From Granulicella sp. L60 (GTDB lineage Bacteria; Acidobacteriota; Terriglobia; Terriglobales; Acidobacteriaceae): DNA of 64,000 nt. Each line of letters opens with the position of its first letter. Position 1 is the first letter of the stretch. A model generated the notes under the pieces. It was not told the DNA's origin. It saw only the letters and a list, made by a program, of their open reading frames with translations, and made no database searches. Below, one piece after another: positions 27,126 to 36,082 of the stretch. Position numbers and translations under genes: made by a program. The DNA lies in the NCBI RefSeq assembly GCF_009765825.1, contig NZ_LMUR01000018.1, positions 961,704-1,025,703 of the forward strand, written 5' to 3'.

Positions 27126-28505
27126 ATGGCAACGTACCCCCACATCGTCGGCGAGCAGGAACGGCCGGCATCCGTGCATGCCGAGATGACTATTCTTGGC
27201 GCGATGCTGGTAGAGCCGGTTGCGATCATCGACGCGACCATGCTGTTGAAGACTGACGACTTCGCTCTGGATTCGCATCGCAAGATCTACGACGCGATGC
27301 TGCATCTGGTGGAGGTTGGGCACGCTGTCGATATCGTTACGGTCACCGACTTTCTGAGTAAGAAGAAGGAGCTGGACTCGGTTGGCGGACTGCCGTATCT
27401 GGCGTCGCTGAGCGAAGGGCTGCCGCGCAAGCTGAGCATCGAGAGCTATGTTCGCATCGTCCGCGACAAGAGCCTAATGCGACAGCTGCTTACGGTCTGC
27501 GATATGGGGATGGTCGAGGCGTCCGATCAGAGCCGCGAGGCGATCGACGTGCTGAACCAGGTGAGTAGCCGGTTGACCGAGATCTCGGAACACGCGGTGA
27601 CGGGCGGTTTCTCCGATATCACGGCGATTGTTAAGGATTCGTTCGGGTCTATCGATGCGCTGTATGAGCAGGGGCGCGAGGTTACCGGGCTGGCGACGCA
27701 CTACATCGAGTTTGATCGTATGACGAGTGGGTTGCAGGAGTCGGAGCTGACGATCATCGCGGCTCGGCCTTCGATGGGCAAGACGGCGTGGGCGATCAAC
27801 ATCGCGGAGAATGCGGCGGTGCGCGGCGGCAAGGTGGTCGCGGTGTTCTCGCTTGAGATGAGTAAGGCGAGCCTGCTGCGCAGAATGCTGGCCTCGCAGG
27901 CGCTGGTGAGTTCGAGGGCGATTCAGAACGGAATGATGATGCGGGAGGACCGCAGCAAGTTGATTGAAGGGCTGGAGCGGCTGATGGAGTCGAAGATGTT
28001 TATCGACGATACGCCGGGCATTACGCTGGCGGAGATGCGCGCGAAGGCGAGGCGGCTGAAGCAGCAGCATGGGTCGCTTGATTTGATTGTGATCGATTAC
28101 CTGCAGTTGATGACGGGCTCGGCGGGCGGGCAGAAGGGCTTTGAAAATCGCACGCAGGAGGTCTCTGCGATCTCGCGTGGGTTGAAGGCGCTGGCCAAGG
28201 AGATGAAGGTGCCGGTGGTTGCGCTGTCGCAGCTATCGCGTGCGAGTGAGCAGCGCGGTGGGGATAAGAAGCCGTTGCTGAGCGACCTGCGTGAGTCGGG
28301 CTCAATCGAACAGGACGCTGACGTGGTGTGCTTCATTCATCGCGAGGAGTACTACGACCGCGAGAACGAAGACCTGAAGGGTAAGGCCGAGATCATCATC
28401 GCGAAGCAGAGAAACGGGCCGACGGGAAGCATTCATCTTGCGTATCTTGCGGACTACACGCGATTCGAAAATCTGCAGCCTGGTGGCGACTCCGGCGGTT
28501 ATTAG
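27126..28505 (+). CDS. dnaB: Replicative DNA helicase DnaB
   Basis: 459 residues from ATG 27126. An N-terminal DnaB domain (EMTILGAMLVEPVAI, YLASLSEGLP) is followed by the RecA-like motor: Walker A ARPSMGKTAWAINIAENAA, LEMSKASLLRRMLASQ, Walker B LIVIDYLQLMTG, and the sensor and finger region RGGDKKPLLSDLRESGSIEQ with DADVVCFIHREEYY. It forms the hexamer that unwinds DNA at the fork. An upstream in-frame GTG at 27099 is possible, but AAGGTAAG before 27126 fits better. No intein interrupts it. It converges with the SGNH hydrolase gene 36 bases later. Confidence 0.97.
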   Translation: MATYPHIVGEQERPASVHAEMTILGAMLVEPVAIIDATMLLKTDDFALDSHRKIYDAMLHLVEVGHAVDIVTVTDFLSKKKELDSVGGLPYLASLSEGLPRKLSIESYVRIVRDKSLMRQLLTVCDMGMVEASDQSREAIDVLNQVSSRLTEISEHAVTGGFSDITAIVKDSFGSIDALYEQGREVTGLATHYIEFDRMTSGLQESELTIIAARPSMGKTAWAINIAENAAVRGGKVVAVFSLEMSKASLLRRMLASQALVSSRAIQNGMMMREDRSKLIEGLERLMESKMFIDDTPGITLAEMRAKARRLKQQHGSLDLIVIDYLQLMTGSAGGQKGFENRTQEVSAISRGLKALAKEMKVPVVALSQLSRASEQRGGDKKPLLSDLRESGSIEQDADVVCFIHREEYYDRENEDLKGKAEIIIAKQRNGPTGSIHLAYLADYTRFENLQPGGDSGGY

Positions 28506-28541
28506 TCGGAACGCTCTGTTTATTGTCTGCTTATCTTTACT

Positions 28542-29888
28542 TTATTTCTTTCCAAGTACGAGTTTGTCGAAGCTCTTTCCAGCCATGGCAGGCATCATAA
28601 GCGGGCGGGTCATGGCTTGCGTGGCGAGATTCGGCGGCCAGAATGGATCTGCGGCGGCGACTGGGCCTAATGCGATATCAGGAATCTTGGTGCTGATCGA
28701 TGAGTTCATGGTGTCGATGAACGTGTTGGCTACGACGGCGTAACCGGTGTTGGTGGGGTGGATGCCGTCGAGTGCGAAGAAGCCTCCGAGGAAGCTTGCG
28801 GTGCCGGTGTATCCGTTGATGGTGAGGCCCGAGGCGGTGACCTTCGCGAAGAGTGCATTGATATCGACCAGCGTGGCGTTGGCTGCCTTGGCCTGAGCGG
28901 CGATGACCTGATTGAATGCTGCGACCTGCGCCTGCACGGTGACGACTTCGGAAGCAGAGAGTACTCCTGCATCGTCGATGGGTCCCTTCTGGGCGCCGCC
29001 GAGGATGAGGGGGATCTCGTCGAGTCCGGTGGGATTGACGTAGTCGCCGGGGACGATGCCGAGCAGGCCGCTGAGGACGGCGGTGGGGACCCCGGTGGCG
29101 GCGGAGTACTCGCCGAGGACGAGGGCGGCGGGCTGGAGGTAGGGGACCTGTGTGACGTCTGGGATGTTGGCGATGACGAGGTGGGCGGGGGTCATGGTGG
29201 TGAGCTGCGTGATGAGCGCCTGATACTGCGAGGTGAAGCTGGCCACCGTCGTCATGCTGCTGGGCATACCGGTCTCGTCGGCGATGAGGGCGTCGTTGTT
29301 GCCGATCCAGAGAAAGATGGTGGTGGGCTGAGCTTTGACGGCGAAGGTTGACTGACTATAGGCCTGCCCGTAGCCGAGGCCGGGGAAGCCGAGTACGAGC
29401 TGGGTGATCTGCTGCTCGGGCGTGGTGGGGGTTGCCAGCGGGAGGGTATTCATGACGTCGTTGACGAAGGCGCCGGGCACGGCGAGGTCGGTGACCTGGG
29501 TGGCGAAGTTATCGCGGCCGGTGGTGGTTCCGGGTGCGGTGGTGAAGACGGGCGGTGGTCCGACGGAGACGAGCTCCATCACGTTGGGTGCGCCGGGAAA
29601 GGCGATGAGAGGCTGGATGATGTTGAAGCCGGCCTGCGCGGCAACTACGGGCGCCCATCCGTGAACCTGTTGGGTGTCGAGAAGGGATCCGCTCTGGTAG
29701 CCGGCAGTGAGCGAGTCGCCGAGGAAGACGGTGTTGGAGAAGTTGCCGACGTTCTTCGCCTGCGCTGCCTGGATGGCTGCGAGGGGGTTGGAACTGCCTC
29801 CGCCGGAGCAGCCGGTGAGCCAGAGGCCGATACCTACGAGAAGAAGCGGAGTGCAGGAGAGAGAGACTGAACGGCTATTCATTTTCAT
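28542..29888 (-). CDS. SGNH/GDSL-type hydrolase lipoprotein
   Basis: 448 residues. The lipoprotein signal ends LWLTGCSGGG (lipobox LTGC). The hydrolase has block I FLGDSLTAGY (Ser nucleophile), an Asn/Gly pair in FLWIGNNDAL (block III), and the late DGIHPTNTGYAVVANTFI (Asp/His, block V), so the catalytic set is present. Between them are long Thr/Pro-rich loops. Likely an outer-membrane-anchored esterase/lipase of the kind common in soil acidobacteria; the substrate is unknown. The start ATG 29888 has a second in-frame ATG two codons downstream. It is divergent from alr. Confidence 0.85.
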   Translation of the reverse strand: MKMNSRSVSLSCTPLLLVGIGLWLTGCSGGGSSNPLAAIQAAQAKNVGNFSNTVFLGDSLTAGYQSGSLLDTQQVHGWAPVVAAQAGFNIIQPLIAFPGAPNVMELVSVGPPPVFTTAPGTTTGRDNFATQVTDLAVPGAFVNDVMNTLPLATPTTPEQQITQLVLGFPGLGYGQAYSQSTFAVKAQPTTIFLWIGNNDALIADETGMPSSMTTVASFTSQYQALITQLTTMTPAHLVIANIPDVTQVPYLQPAALVLGEYSAATGVPTAVLSGLLGIVPGDYVNPTGLDEIPLILGGAQKGPIDDAGVLSASEVVTVQAQVAAFNQVIAAQAKAANATLVDINALFAKVTASGLTINGYTGTASFLGGFFALDGIHPTNTGYAVVANTFIDTMNSSISTKIPDIALGPVAAADPFWPPNLATQAMTRPLMMPAMAGKSFDKLVLGKK

Positions 29889-30047
29889 GGCGACGCACGT
29901 ACCCCTTTGCGACGTCGCGGACCCTGGGTGGCGTCGCGGCGGTGGTGCTTTCTTCGGACGTGGCTTTGTATCACACCTGGGGTGCGATGGGGAATCGGTA
30001 GTTCAGCGGCCTCTCTGCGGGAGACCGCGACGGTTAGGATAAGGAGT

Positions 30048-31277
30048 GTGAAGAGTTGGGTGGAGGTTTCAGAGCAGCGGCTGGCGGCGAACTACAGACT
30101 GCTGATGGAGGCGGCTGGCGCGGGTACGGCGGTGCTCGCCGTGGTGAAGGCGAACGCCTATGGGCATGGGGCGGCGATTTGCGCTCCGGTGCTGGCGCGG
30201 GCTGGAGCGAAGTGGCTTGGGGTGACGGATGTTGCTGAGGGCGCGGCGGTTCGGGAGGCTCTGACGAGTGAGGGAATCTCGAGTGCGATGCAGCCGGAGA
30301 TATTGGTTATGTCTGGGCTGATTGGCGACGAGGCGGGTGCGGTGGTGCGGCATGGTCTGACGCCTGTCGTCTGGGATCGGCAGCAGGTGGAGTGGCTTGC
30401 GGGTGCAGTTTCCCGAGCGGGTAGTGGTGTTCCACTGGCTGTGCATGTCGAGATTGACACTGGGATGGCGCGGCAGGGCGTTCGACCGGGGGAGGATCTG
30501 GATGAGCTTCTGGGCTGGCTTAGAGCGCAGTCTGGGTTGCGGCTGGGTGGGGTGATGACACACTTCGCCTCGTCGGAGATTGCTGGGTCGCCCCAGACGG
30601 TAGAGCAGGCGGGATTGTTTGAAGAGGCGGTGGGGGCGGTCAAGGCGGCTGGTTTGCAACCGGCTTGGGTGCATGCGGGTAACTCGTCTACTGTCGACAA
30701 TCAGGGCGTCAAGAATTTCGGCGAGGGCAGTCCTGCTTGGTTGCGTCGGTTGGCCGCGAGTGTAGGGGCGAGGTCGATGGTGAGGACTGGGCTTGCTCTC
30801 TATGGGTATTGTCTGCCTATTGAACAGGCTTCCGTGTCTTCGACGAAGGAGGATGTGGTTCGGCCCGGTGTCGAGCCAAGGCTTCAGCATGTGATGACCT
30901 GGAAGACGCGAGTGATTGGGCTGCGCGATGTGCGTCCTGGCGACACCGTTGGGTACAACGCGATCTTTTCGGCGCAGCGGGCGATGCGGCTTGCGCTGCT
31001 GCCGGTTGGATATGCGGACGGAGTTCGGCGCGAGCTCTCTGGGTCGGATACGCGGCCTGGTGGATGGGTGATGGTGCATGGCAGGTGTGCGCCGGTTGTG
31101 GGGCGGGTGTCGATGAACCTGACTATCGTGGATGTGACGGAGATTCTGGATGTTGCGGTGGGGGATGAGGCTGTTGTTCTGGGAGAAGGCATTACAGCGA
31201 ATGACCATGCGCGGATCGCCGGGACCATTGCGTATGAGATTGTGTGCGGCGTGCGGGCGAGCTCGCGGCTTGTGTAA
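30048..31277 (+). CDS. alr: Alanine racemase
   Basis: About 409 residues. A PLP-binding TIM barrel opens with WVEVSEQRLAANYRLL and the PLP lysine in VLAVVKANAYGHGA. HVEIDTGMARQGVRPGEDL and GNSSTVDNQGVKN follow, and the C-terminal beta domain holds GDTVGYNAIFSAQRAMRLAL, then LPVGYADG (catalytic Tyr region) and VSMNLTIVDVTE. It makes D-alanine for peptidoglycan. The frame is open further upstream, but homology starts at SWVEVSE. GTG 30048 sits very close to AAGGAG (30041-30046), and GTG 30060 is an alternative. Residues about 255-280 form a short extra loop before the C-domain. Confidence 0.92.
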   Translation: MKSWVEVSEQRLAANYRLLMEAAGAGTAVLAVVKANAYGHGAAICAPVLARAGAKWLGVTDVAEGAAVREALTSEGISSAMQPEILVMSGLIGDEAGAVVRHGLTPVVWDRQQVEWLAGAVSRAGSGVPLAVHVEIDTGMARQGVRPGEDLDELLGWLRAQSGLRLGGVMTHFASSEIAGSPQTVEQAGLFEEAVGAVKAAGLQPAWVHAGNSSTVDNQGVKNFGEGSPAWLRRLAASVGARSMVRTGLALYGYCLPIEQASVSSTKEDVVRPGVEPRLQHVMTWKTRVIGLRDVRPGDTVGYNAIFSAQRAMRLALLPVGYADGVRRELSGSDTRPGGWVMVHGRCAPVVGRVSMNLTIVDVTEILDVAVGDEAVVLGEGITANDHARIAGTIAYEIVCGVRASSRLV

Positions 31278-31351
31278 TCGGTGCTGCGCATTTGCGCCCA
31301 CGGCATCCCGCCCTTTAACATCGTAGTTAAGAGAAACGAGAGGAATCACTC

Positions 31352-31564
31352 ATGGAAGCAACCACCGCAGCGCGCCGCTCTGAAGATATCGCGCTCGATC
31401 TACTCAAGTTCGTTGCAGCACAGGCCAATGTCGGCAGCAAAGCTACAGGCTCCACTGGCTTCGGCGGGTCCTCGTCTCCCAAGTCGGACGACCAGGTGAC
31501 GCACTTGCTTGAGCTCTATGCCCGCTGCCGCCAGGCGGTTGAGGCTCCGGTCGAAAAGAAGTAG
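31352..31564 (+). CDS. Small conserved-looking protein of unknown function
   Basis: 70 residues: a helical start (EDIALDLLKFVAAQANVG), a Gly/Ser-rich linker (GSTGFGGSSSPKSDD) and a second amphipathic helix (VTHLLELYARCRQAVE). GAGAGGAATC precedes the ATG. Its stop TAG shares one base with the GTG of the next gene, strongly suggesting translational coupling with the Gfo/Idh/MocA dehydrogenase. No domain recognised. The two-helix layout would suit a small adaptor, which is inference only. Confidence 0.65.
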   Translation: MEATTAARRSEDIALDLLKFVAAQANVGSKATGSTGFGGSSSPKSDDQVTHLLELYARCRQAVEAPVEKK

Positions 31565-32601
31565 TGCCGGCCACGCAGCCACTGCGCGTCGCGGTCGTTG
31601 GAGCAGGGGTGTTCGGGCGGAACCATCTGCGGGTGTATCGCGAGCTGGAGCAGGCTGGGCAGAGCATTCAAGTTGTCGGATTCGTAGAGCCTGAACCGAA
31701 GGCTGCTTCGGAGGCGTCCGCAAAGTTTGGCGTACCGGCGTTCCCGACGATTGAAGCTTGTCTGGCTGCTGTGGGTTCTCTCGATGCAGCTTCGATCTGT
31801 GTGCCAACGGTGCATCATGCCTCTGCCGCTGAGCCGTTGCTTGTTGCAGGGGTTGATCTGTTAATCGAGAAACCTCTGGCGGCGAGTCTTGCCGATGCCG
31901 ATCGCATTCTCGACTTGAGCCGACGGCATGGACGCATCGTGCAGACGGGTCATCTGGAACGGTTCAATCCAGCCGTTGCCGCAGCGCGCAGATATCTCAA
32001 CCGTCCGATGTTCTTTGAGGCACACCGGTTGAGCATCTTCACACCACGCTCGCTTGATGTGGATGTTGTGCTGGATCTGATGATTCATGATCTGGATATT
32101 GTGCTTAGCCTGGTGGCGTCGCCTGTGCGGGAGGTCCGTGCGGTTGGACTGCCGGTGCTATCGCGTAAGGTCGATATCGCCAACGTTCGGGTTGAGTTTG
32201 AGAACGGCTGCGTGGCGAACTTTACAGCCAGCCGCGTAAGCACGGAGCGGGTCCGTAAGCTGCGATTCTTTCAGCCCCACCAGTATCTTTCGCTCGACTT
32301 TGCGCGGCAGGATCTGCTGATGATCGATGTTGCGGCGGCGGCTGGCGTGGACCCGGCGCAGCTTGCGGCGATGGCAGCGATGGCACAGCAGCCGGGTCAG
32401 CATCCGTCTGCGGGGCTTTCGCTTACGAAGGTGCCGGTGGAGCAGGGCGAACCGCTGCGGCTGGAGATTGAGTCGTTTCTCGAAGCTGTACGCACGCGCT
32501 CTACGCCGCTGGTCTCGGGTGAGAATGGCCGCGCTGCGCTGGCGCTGGCGTTGGAGATCAATCAGGCCGCAGCGGCGCACGCGGAACGTACTGGGCTCTA
32601 G
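31564..32601 (+). CDS. Gfo/Idh/MocA-family NAD(P)-dependent oxidoreductase
   Basis: 345 residues. An N-terminal Rossmann fold (VAVVGAGVFGRNHLRVYREL) leads to the family signature LLIEKPLAASLADADRI with its catalytic Lys, GRIVQTGHLERFNPAVAAAR, and a C-terminal alpha/beta substrate domain with VVLDLMIHDLDIVLSL (His-Asp). The IHDLDIVL segment and small size resemble sugar-nucleotide 3-dehydrogenases such as GnnA, so a role in UDP-GlcNAc modification for lipid A is possible, but no gnnB/lpx partner is adjacent. GTG start coupled to the small gene before it. Confidence 0.87.
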   Translation: MPATQPLRVAVVGAGVFGRNHLRVYRELEQAGQSIQVVGFVEPEPKAASEASAKFGVPAFPTIEACLAAVGSLDAASICVPTVHHASAAEPLLVAGVDLLIEKPLAASLADADRILDLSRRHGRIVQTGHLERFNPAVAAARRYLNRPMFFEAHRLSIFTPRSLDVDVVLDLMIHDLDIVLSLVASPVREVRAVGLPVLSRKVDIANVRVEFENGCVANFTASRVSTERVRKLRFFQPHQYLSLDFARQDLLMIDVAAAAGVDPAQLAAMAAMAQQPGQHPSAGLSLTKVPVEQGEPLRLEIESFLEAVRTRSTPLVSGENGRAALALALEINQAAAAHAERTGL

Positions 32602-32713
32602 GTCGTCAAATCTACTAATTCATCAGATTTCTATGCAGTGAACTTCGAGCTGGAACGACACGCTCGTGGTGGTCGTGGCCGGAGTTCTTCTGCAGGCGGT
32701 TTAGGATTAAGGG

Positions 32714-33406
32714 ATGGGGACACACTTTTCAAGCGATGCGATGAAGTTTCTTCGAGGCCTGAAGCGGAACAACGACCGCGACTGGTTTGCCGAGAGAAAG
32801 CCGATCTATGAGCGGGAGCTGAAGGAGCCACTGCTCGCGCTTATCGGTGAGGTGAACGATGCGATGGTGGACTTTGCGCCGCAGCATGTGCGACCGCCGC
32901 AGAAGATTGCGATGCGGATCTACCGTGATATTCGCTTCAGTAAGGACAAGAGGCCGTACAAAAATAATGTGGCGGGATGGTGGGCGCGTGATGGATTGCA
33001 GAAGACCTCTGGGGCAGGCTTCTACTTTCACATCAATACGGCCGAGGTAATGGTAGCGGCGGGCGTGTACATGCCGGAGCGGGAGCAACTGCTCGCGATA
33101 CGGCGCTATCTGGTGGATCACCACAAGGAGTTTCGCGCAGTGCTGGCGGCGAAGAAGCTGCGTTCGCTGATGCAGGAGAGCGACGCAGCGCGGCTGACGC
33201 GGCCGCCCAAGGGATTCTCCGCGGATGATCCTGCGATCGATCTGCTGATGTGCAGGCAGTGGGGCGTGTCTGCAACGTTGCCGCTTGAAACGGCGATGGA
33301 TGCAACGCTCGGGAAGAAGATTATCGAGCGGTTCAAGGCTGCCGCGCCGATGGTCGAGATGCTGAATGCGCCGCTGCTGGTAAAACCGAAGAGGCCGATG
33401 TTCTAG
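32714..33406 (+). CDS. DUF2461-family protein
   Basis: 230 residues matching the DUF2461 (TIGR02453) family by AMKFLRGLKRNNDRDWFAER near the start, RIYRDIRFSKDKRPYKNNVA in the middle, and GAGFYFHINTAEVMVAAGVY then MPEREQL. The N-L-NNDR-WF and DKRPYK motifs are the family hallmarks; function is unknown. No signal peptide. It is alone in its transcription unit, with 112 bp upstream and an SDR gene 133 bp downstream behind an operator-like palindrome. Confidence 0.85.
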   Translation: MGTHFSSDAMKFLRGLKRNNDRDWFAERKPIYERELKEPLLALIGEVNDAMVDFAPQHVRPPQKIAMRIYRDIRFSKDKRPYKNNVAGWWARDGLQKTSGAGFYFHINTAEVMVAAGVYMPEREQLLAIRRYLVDHHKEFRAVLAAKKLRSLMQESDAARLTRPPKGFSADDPAIDLLMCRQWGVSATLPLETAMDATLGKKIIERFKAAAPMVEMLNAPLLVKPKRPMF

Positions 33407-33492
33407 GGTCTCTGTAAAAGGGAACGAAGACTAGAGGCGCAAGCAAAAAAGGCAGTTCAATTCTTTCCGCCGAACTTTGTGAATCTTGATGA

Positions 33493-33508
33493 GTGAGTAA
33501 GCACTCAC
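33493..33508. promoter_or_regulatory. TetR-type operator-like palindrome before the SDR gene
   Basis: GTGAGTAAGCACTCAC is a palindrome with 6-bp arms and a 4-bp centre, 31 bp upstream of the SDR start and overlapping the likely promoter (TTACGAAGGAGG follows). Arms of the type TGAGT/ACTCA are common in TetR-family operators. No TetR gene is in the window. Confidence 0.5.
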
Positions 33509-33539
33509 ATAATAAAGTGCATTTACGAAGGAGGAAGAT

Positions 33540-34472
33540 ATGGCGGAGTGGACAGTGGCGGATATTCCCTCGCAGAGCGGCAGGCTGGCGGTGGTGACGG
33601 GGGCGAACAGCGGCATCGGCTGGCACACGGCGCTGGAGCTGGCGCGAGCGGGCGGTGAGGTGATTCTCGCGGCACGCACACAACAGAAGGGTCAGGACGC
33701 TGTCGAGCGTATTCATCGACAGATCCCGGAGGCCAAAGTTCGGTTCGAGATATTGGATTTGGCGAGCTTGAAGTCCGTGCGGGCGTTTGCTGCAAAGGTG
33801 AATCGCGAGGCAAGGCTGGATCTGCTGGTGAATAACGCGGGTGTGATGAGACTGCCAAAACGGCAGGTGACAGAGGATGGATTTGAGGTTCAGTTTGGCA
33901 CGAACTTTCTGGGACCATTCGCGCTGACGAACTTGTTGCTTCCGGCGATGCTGCGTGCGGAGTCTGCTCGCGTGACTACCGTGTCGAGCGGTGCGGCCAA
34001 TATGGGATCGAAGCGGATTAACTTTGAAGACATGCAAGGTGAGAAGGGCTATGGGCCCTGGAAGGCTTACTGCCAGTCGAAGCTGGCCGACCTGATGTTG
34101 ATGACGGAGCTTGGGCGACGCAGCGTGGCTGCGGGTTACAGCCTGCTGAGCAACGCGGCTCATCCGGGATTTGCGCGCACCAATCTCCAGACGACCGGCC
34201 CTGGCAGAGAGATGAATGCAGCAGAGAGGTGGATGGCCTCGTTTATGTCGCAGGACGCGGCGCACGGAGCACTGCCTACGCTGCGTGCTGCCACGGATGT
34301 GAACGCAGCGATGGGAAGCTACTATGCACCGAATGGGAGCTTCCAATTGAAGGGAGAGCCGGTGCTTGTTCCACTGCCGAAGCCAGCGCGAGATGAGGCG
34401 GCGGCGCGGAAGTTGTGGGAGATCTCCGAGGAGCTGACCGGAGTGCAGAGGCCGTTGAAAGATTCCAATTAG
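33540..34472 (+). CDS. Short-chain dehydrogenase/reductase
   Basis: 310 residues, classical SDR: coenzyme motif VVTGANSGIGWHTALELARA, NNAGVM, catalytic Ser in VTTVSSGAAN, and YCQSK (Tyr-x3-Lys). The length and the GPWKAYCQSKLADLMLMTEL layout match the retinol-dehydrogenase/WWOX-like branch that acts on lipophilic alcohols and ketones with NADP. GAAGGAGGAAG is a strong ribosome site. The operator-like palindrome upstream suggests inducible expression, perhaps by a xenobiotic or fatty compound; that is inference. Confidence 0.9.
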   Translation: MAEWTVADIPSQSGRLAVVTGANSGIGWHTALELARAGGEVILAARTQQKGQDAVERIHRQIPEAKVRFEILDLASLKSVRAFAAKVNREARLDLLVNNAGVMRLPKRQVTEDGFEVQFGTNFLGPFALTNLLLPAMLRAESARVTTVSSGAANMGSKRINFEDMQGEKGYGPWKAYCQSKLADLMLMTELGRRSVAAGYSLLSNAAHPGFARTNLQTTGPGREMNAAERWMASFMSQDAAHGALPTLRAATDVNAAMGSYYAPNGSFQLKGEPVLVPLPKPARDEAAARKLWEISEELTGVQRPLKDSN

Positions 34473-34828
34473 GCCTCACGCTGAGGGCTAAAGCAGGCGC
34501 CTTGGACTTCGAAATCATCTTCGTCTGGTGAAGCATGGTCGTCGGCGGGTAGTGTGAATTCATCGTTTTATTGGGGTTTTCGGGACAAAATGTGCCAATT
34601 TTCGAACAAAACCGGAAAAAACCGGAAAAAACCTGTGGAAACCAAAGAAATGTCATTGACAAAGCGCTTGGAAAAGCTGAAGGTGAAATGCGGTACGGTT
34701 CTCCGCAACCGCATGAACACTGATGATTTCGCATTTGGAAAACAGATGCGGGTCTCATAACGATTCATGCAGGGCGAGGTGAGCAGACCGCAGATATTTA
34801 TTTCAGAACGTAAGAAGGAGCAACACAC
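34473..34828. promoter_or_regulatory. AT-rich leader region of the HU gene
   Basis: 355 bp, distinctly AT-richer than its flanks. It contains two adjacent copies of AACCGGAAAA (near 34612 and 34622) and one DnaA-box-like TGTGGAAAC near 34628. A small frame at 34554-34760 lacks a ribosome site and homology and is not called. Probably the promoter and leader of the HU gene. Confidence 0.4.
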
Positions 34829-35125
34829 ATGGCAAAGGGAATGACAAAGACAGCGCTGGTTCGCCACCTGGCGGAGAAGCTCGAACTGACCAACAAGCAG
34901 ACTGCCGGTTTCCTGGAACTGCTGGCCGAGACCGCGGTGAAAGAGACCAAGAAGAACGGCGAGTTCACCATCCCCGGCATCGGCAAGCTGGTGAAGGCAG
35001 AGCGCAAGGCGCGTCTTGGCCGCAACCCTCAGACGGGTGAGACCATCAAGATCAAGGCCAAGACCGTGGTCAAGTTCCGCGTGGCCAAGGTTGCGAAGGA
35101 TACGATCGCGCCGGTAAAGAAGTAG
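34829..35125 (+). CDS. HU-family nucleoid DNA-binding protein
   Basis: 98 residues. TKTALVRHLAEKLELTNKQT forms the helical base, FTIPGIGKLVKAERKARLGR the beta saddle entry, and NPQTGETIKIKAKTVVKFRV the DNA-wrapping arm with the conserved NPxTG, followed by a Lys-rich tail. These features identify the HU/IHF family; the sequence cannot separate HU from IHF. It compacts and bends DNA and assists initiation at origins. AAGGAG lies upstream. A terminator hairpin follows. Confidence 0.95.
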   Translation: MAKGMTKTALVRHLAEKLELTNKQTAGFLELLAETAVKETKKNGEFTIPGIGKLVKAERKARLGRNPQTGETIKIKAKTVVKFRVAKVAKDTIAPVKK

Positions 35126-35231
35126 TTACGCGACGACGCTGACTGCAGTCTCTGTGCAGAGGCGTCGCATGCGGAGGCCCTCCCCGATCAACGCGTCCGG
35201 CATAGTTACGCCGAGATGTGAGAGTGGCGAT

Positions 35232-35280
35232 GAGCCCGTTGTTTCCAGTACGCTTTGGGAGCAGCGGGCTTATTGTTTTG
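35232..35280 (+). terminator. Terminator after the HU gene
   Basis: AGCCCGTTG pairs with CAGCGGGCT (9 bp, one G-U wobble) across a 20-base loop and is followed by TATTGTTTT. It lies about 105 bases after the HU stop and touches the end of the convergent methyltransferase gene, so it may serve both directions. Confidence 0.5.
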
Positions 35281-35998
35281 TCTCTGGCTGGGGAACGAAG
35301 GCGCGGGCGACAAATGAGAGGCCGAGCGAGACAACGACGCCTTGAATGATCAGCAGGGCGTTGTAGCGCCAGCCGAGGGTGGCAAAAGAGAGGAACGTGC
35401 CCCAGAAGTAGATCTCGCCCAGAAATCCGGTGCCCCAGTGAGGATGGACTTCAGAGTCGGGTACACGCGGTGTGAGGGACGGCAGCAGGCGGGGGACTTT
35501 GGCGCAGTAGTCGCGATAGGAGTCGCCGAGTCCTGCGGTGAGGAAGGACTCTTCGCCTCCGATGAGACGAAGCTGTTCGATGCCGATGGCGAGGATGGTA
35601 AAGATCGCTCCGGTGGGCGGCATCAGCAGCGCTAGAGCGAGAGTATGGATGAAGGTGCCGAGGTAGAGTGGGTTGCGCAGATGGCGATAGGGGCCGGATG
35701 CAACGATACGGTCGCCGTGCATAGCGCCATCCTTCACGACGGACGTCCCGAGATAGGCTGAGCCCCAGGTACGGATTGACGCCGCCAGCAAGGCACAGAG
35801 AGCGCCGGCGAGGAGTACGGTGATGGTGGAGATGCTGAAGTTGATCCAGCCGCTGCGCGCAGGCCATGCAGCCAGGAACTGCCACGTCCGCACGGAGTCC
35901 AGATGTAGGGCATAGTTCCACGGAGCGATGAAGCCGATTAGGTAGATGATGGCGTGGATGAGATAGCGGAAGCGGAACTCCAGGGCAGTGGCTTTCAT
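35270..35998 (-). CDS. Isoprenylcysteine carboxyl methyltransferase-like membrane protein
   Basis: 242 residues with five or six hydrophobic segments. The C-terminal half carries the ICMT/PEMT core: VASGPYRHLRNPLYLGTFIH (R-H-P/NP-Y-x-G), and GGEESFLTAGLGDSYRDYCA with the conserved Glu and Tyr before the final residues. Members methylate small or isoprenoid substrates with S-adenosylmethionine inside the membrane; the bacterial substrate is generally unknown. It follows parB by 84 bp in the same direction and may be expressed with it. Confidence 0.8.
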   Translation of the reverse strand: MKATALEFRFRYLIHAIIYLIGFIAPWNYALHLDSVRTWQFLAAWPARSGWINFSISTITVLLAGALCALLAASIRTWGSAYLGTSVVKDGAMHGDRIVASGPYRHLRNPLYLGTFIHTLALALLMPPTGAIFTILAIGIEQLRLIGGEESFLTAGLGDSYRDYCAKVPRLLPSLTPRVPDSEVHPHWGTGFLGEIYFWGTFLSFATLGWRYNALLIIQGVVVSLGLSFVARAFVPQPETKQ

Positions 35999-36082
35999 GC
36001 GGCGCTCAGCGCGATACTCTCTTTCCTGCGGTTGGCATGTTTGCAGTTTGTAACTATGTAAGGAGCAAATTAATTCTCAGAA

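Noticed and set aside
34554..34760. 68-codon plus-strand frame before HU
   Set aside because: AT-rich, Lys/Arg/Asn-biased translation without a ribosome site; more likely the HU leader.
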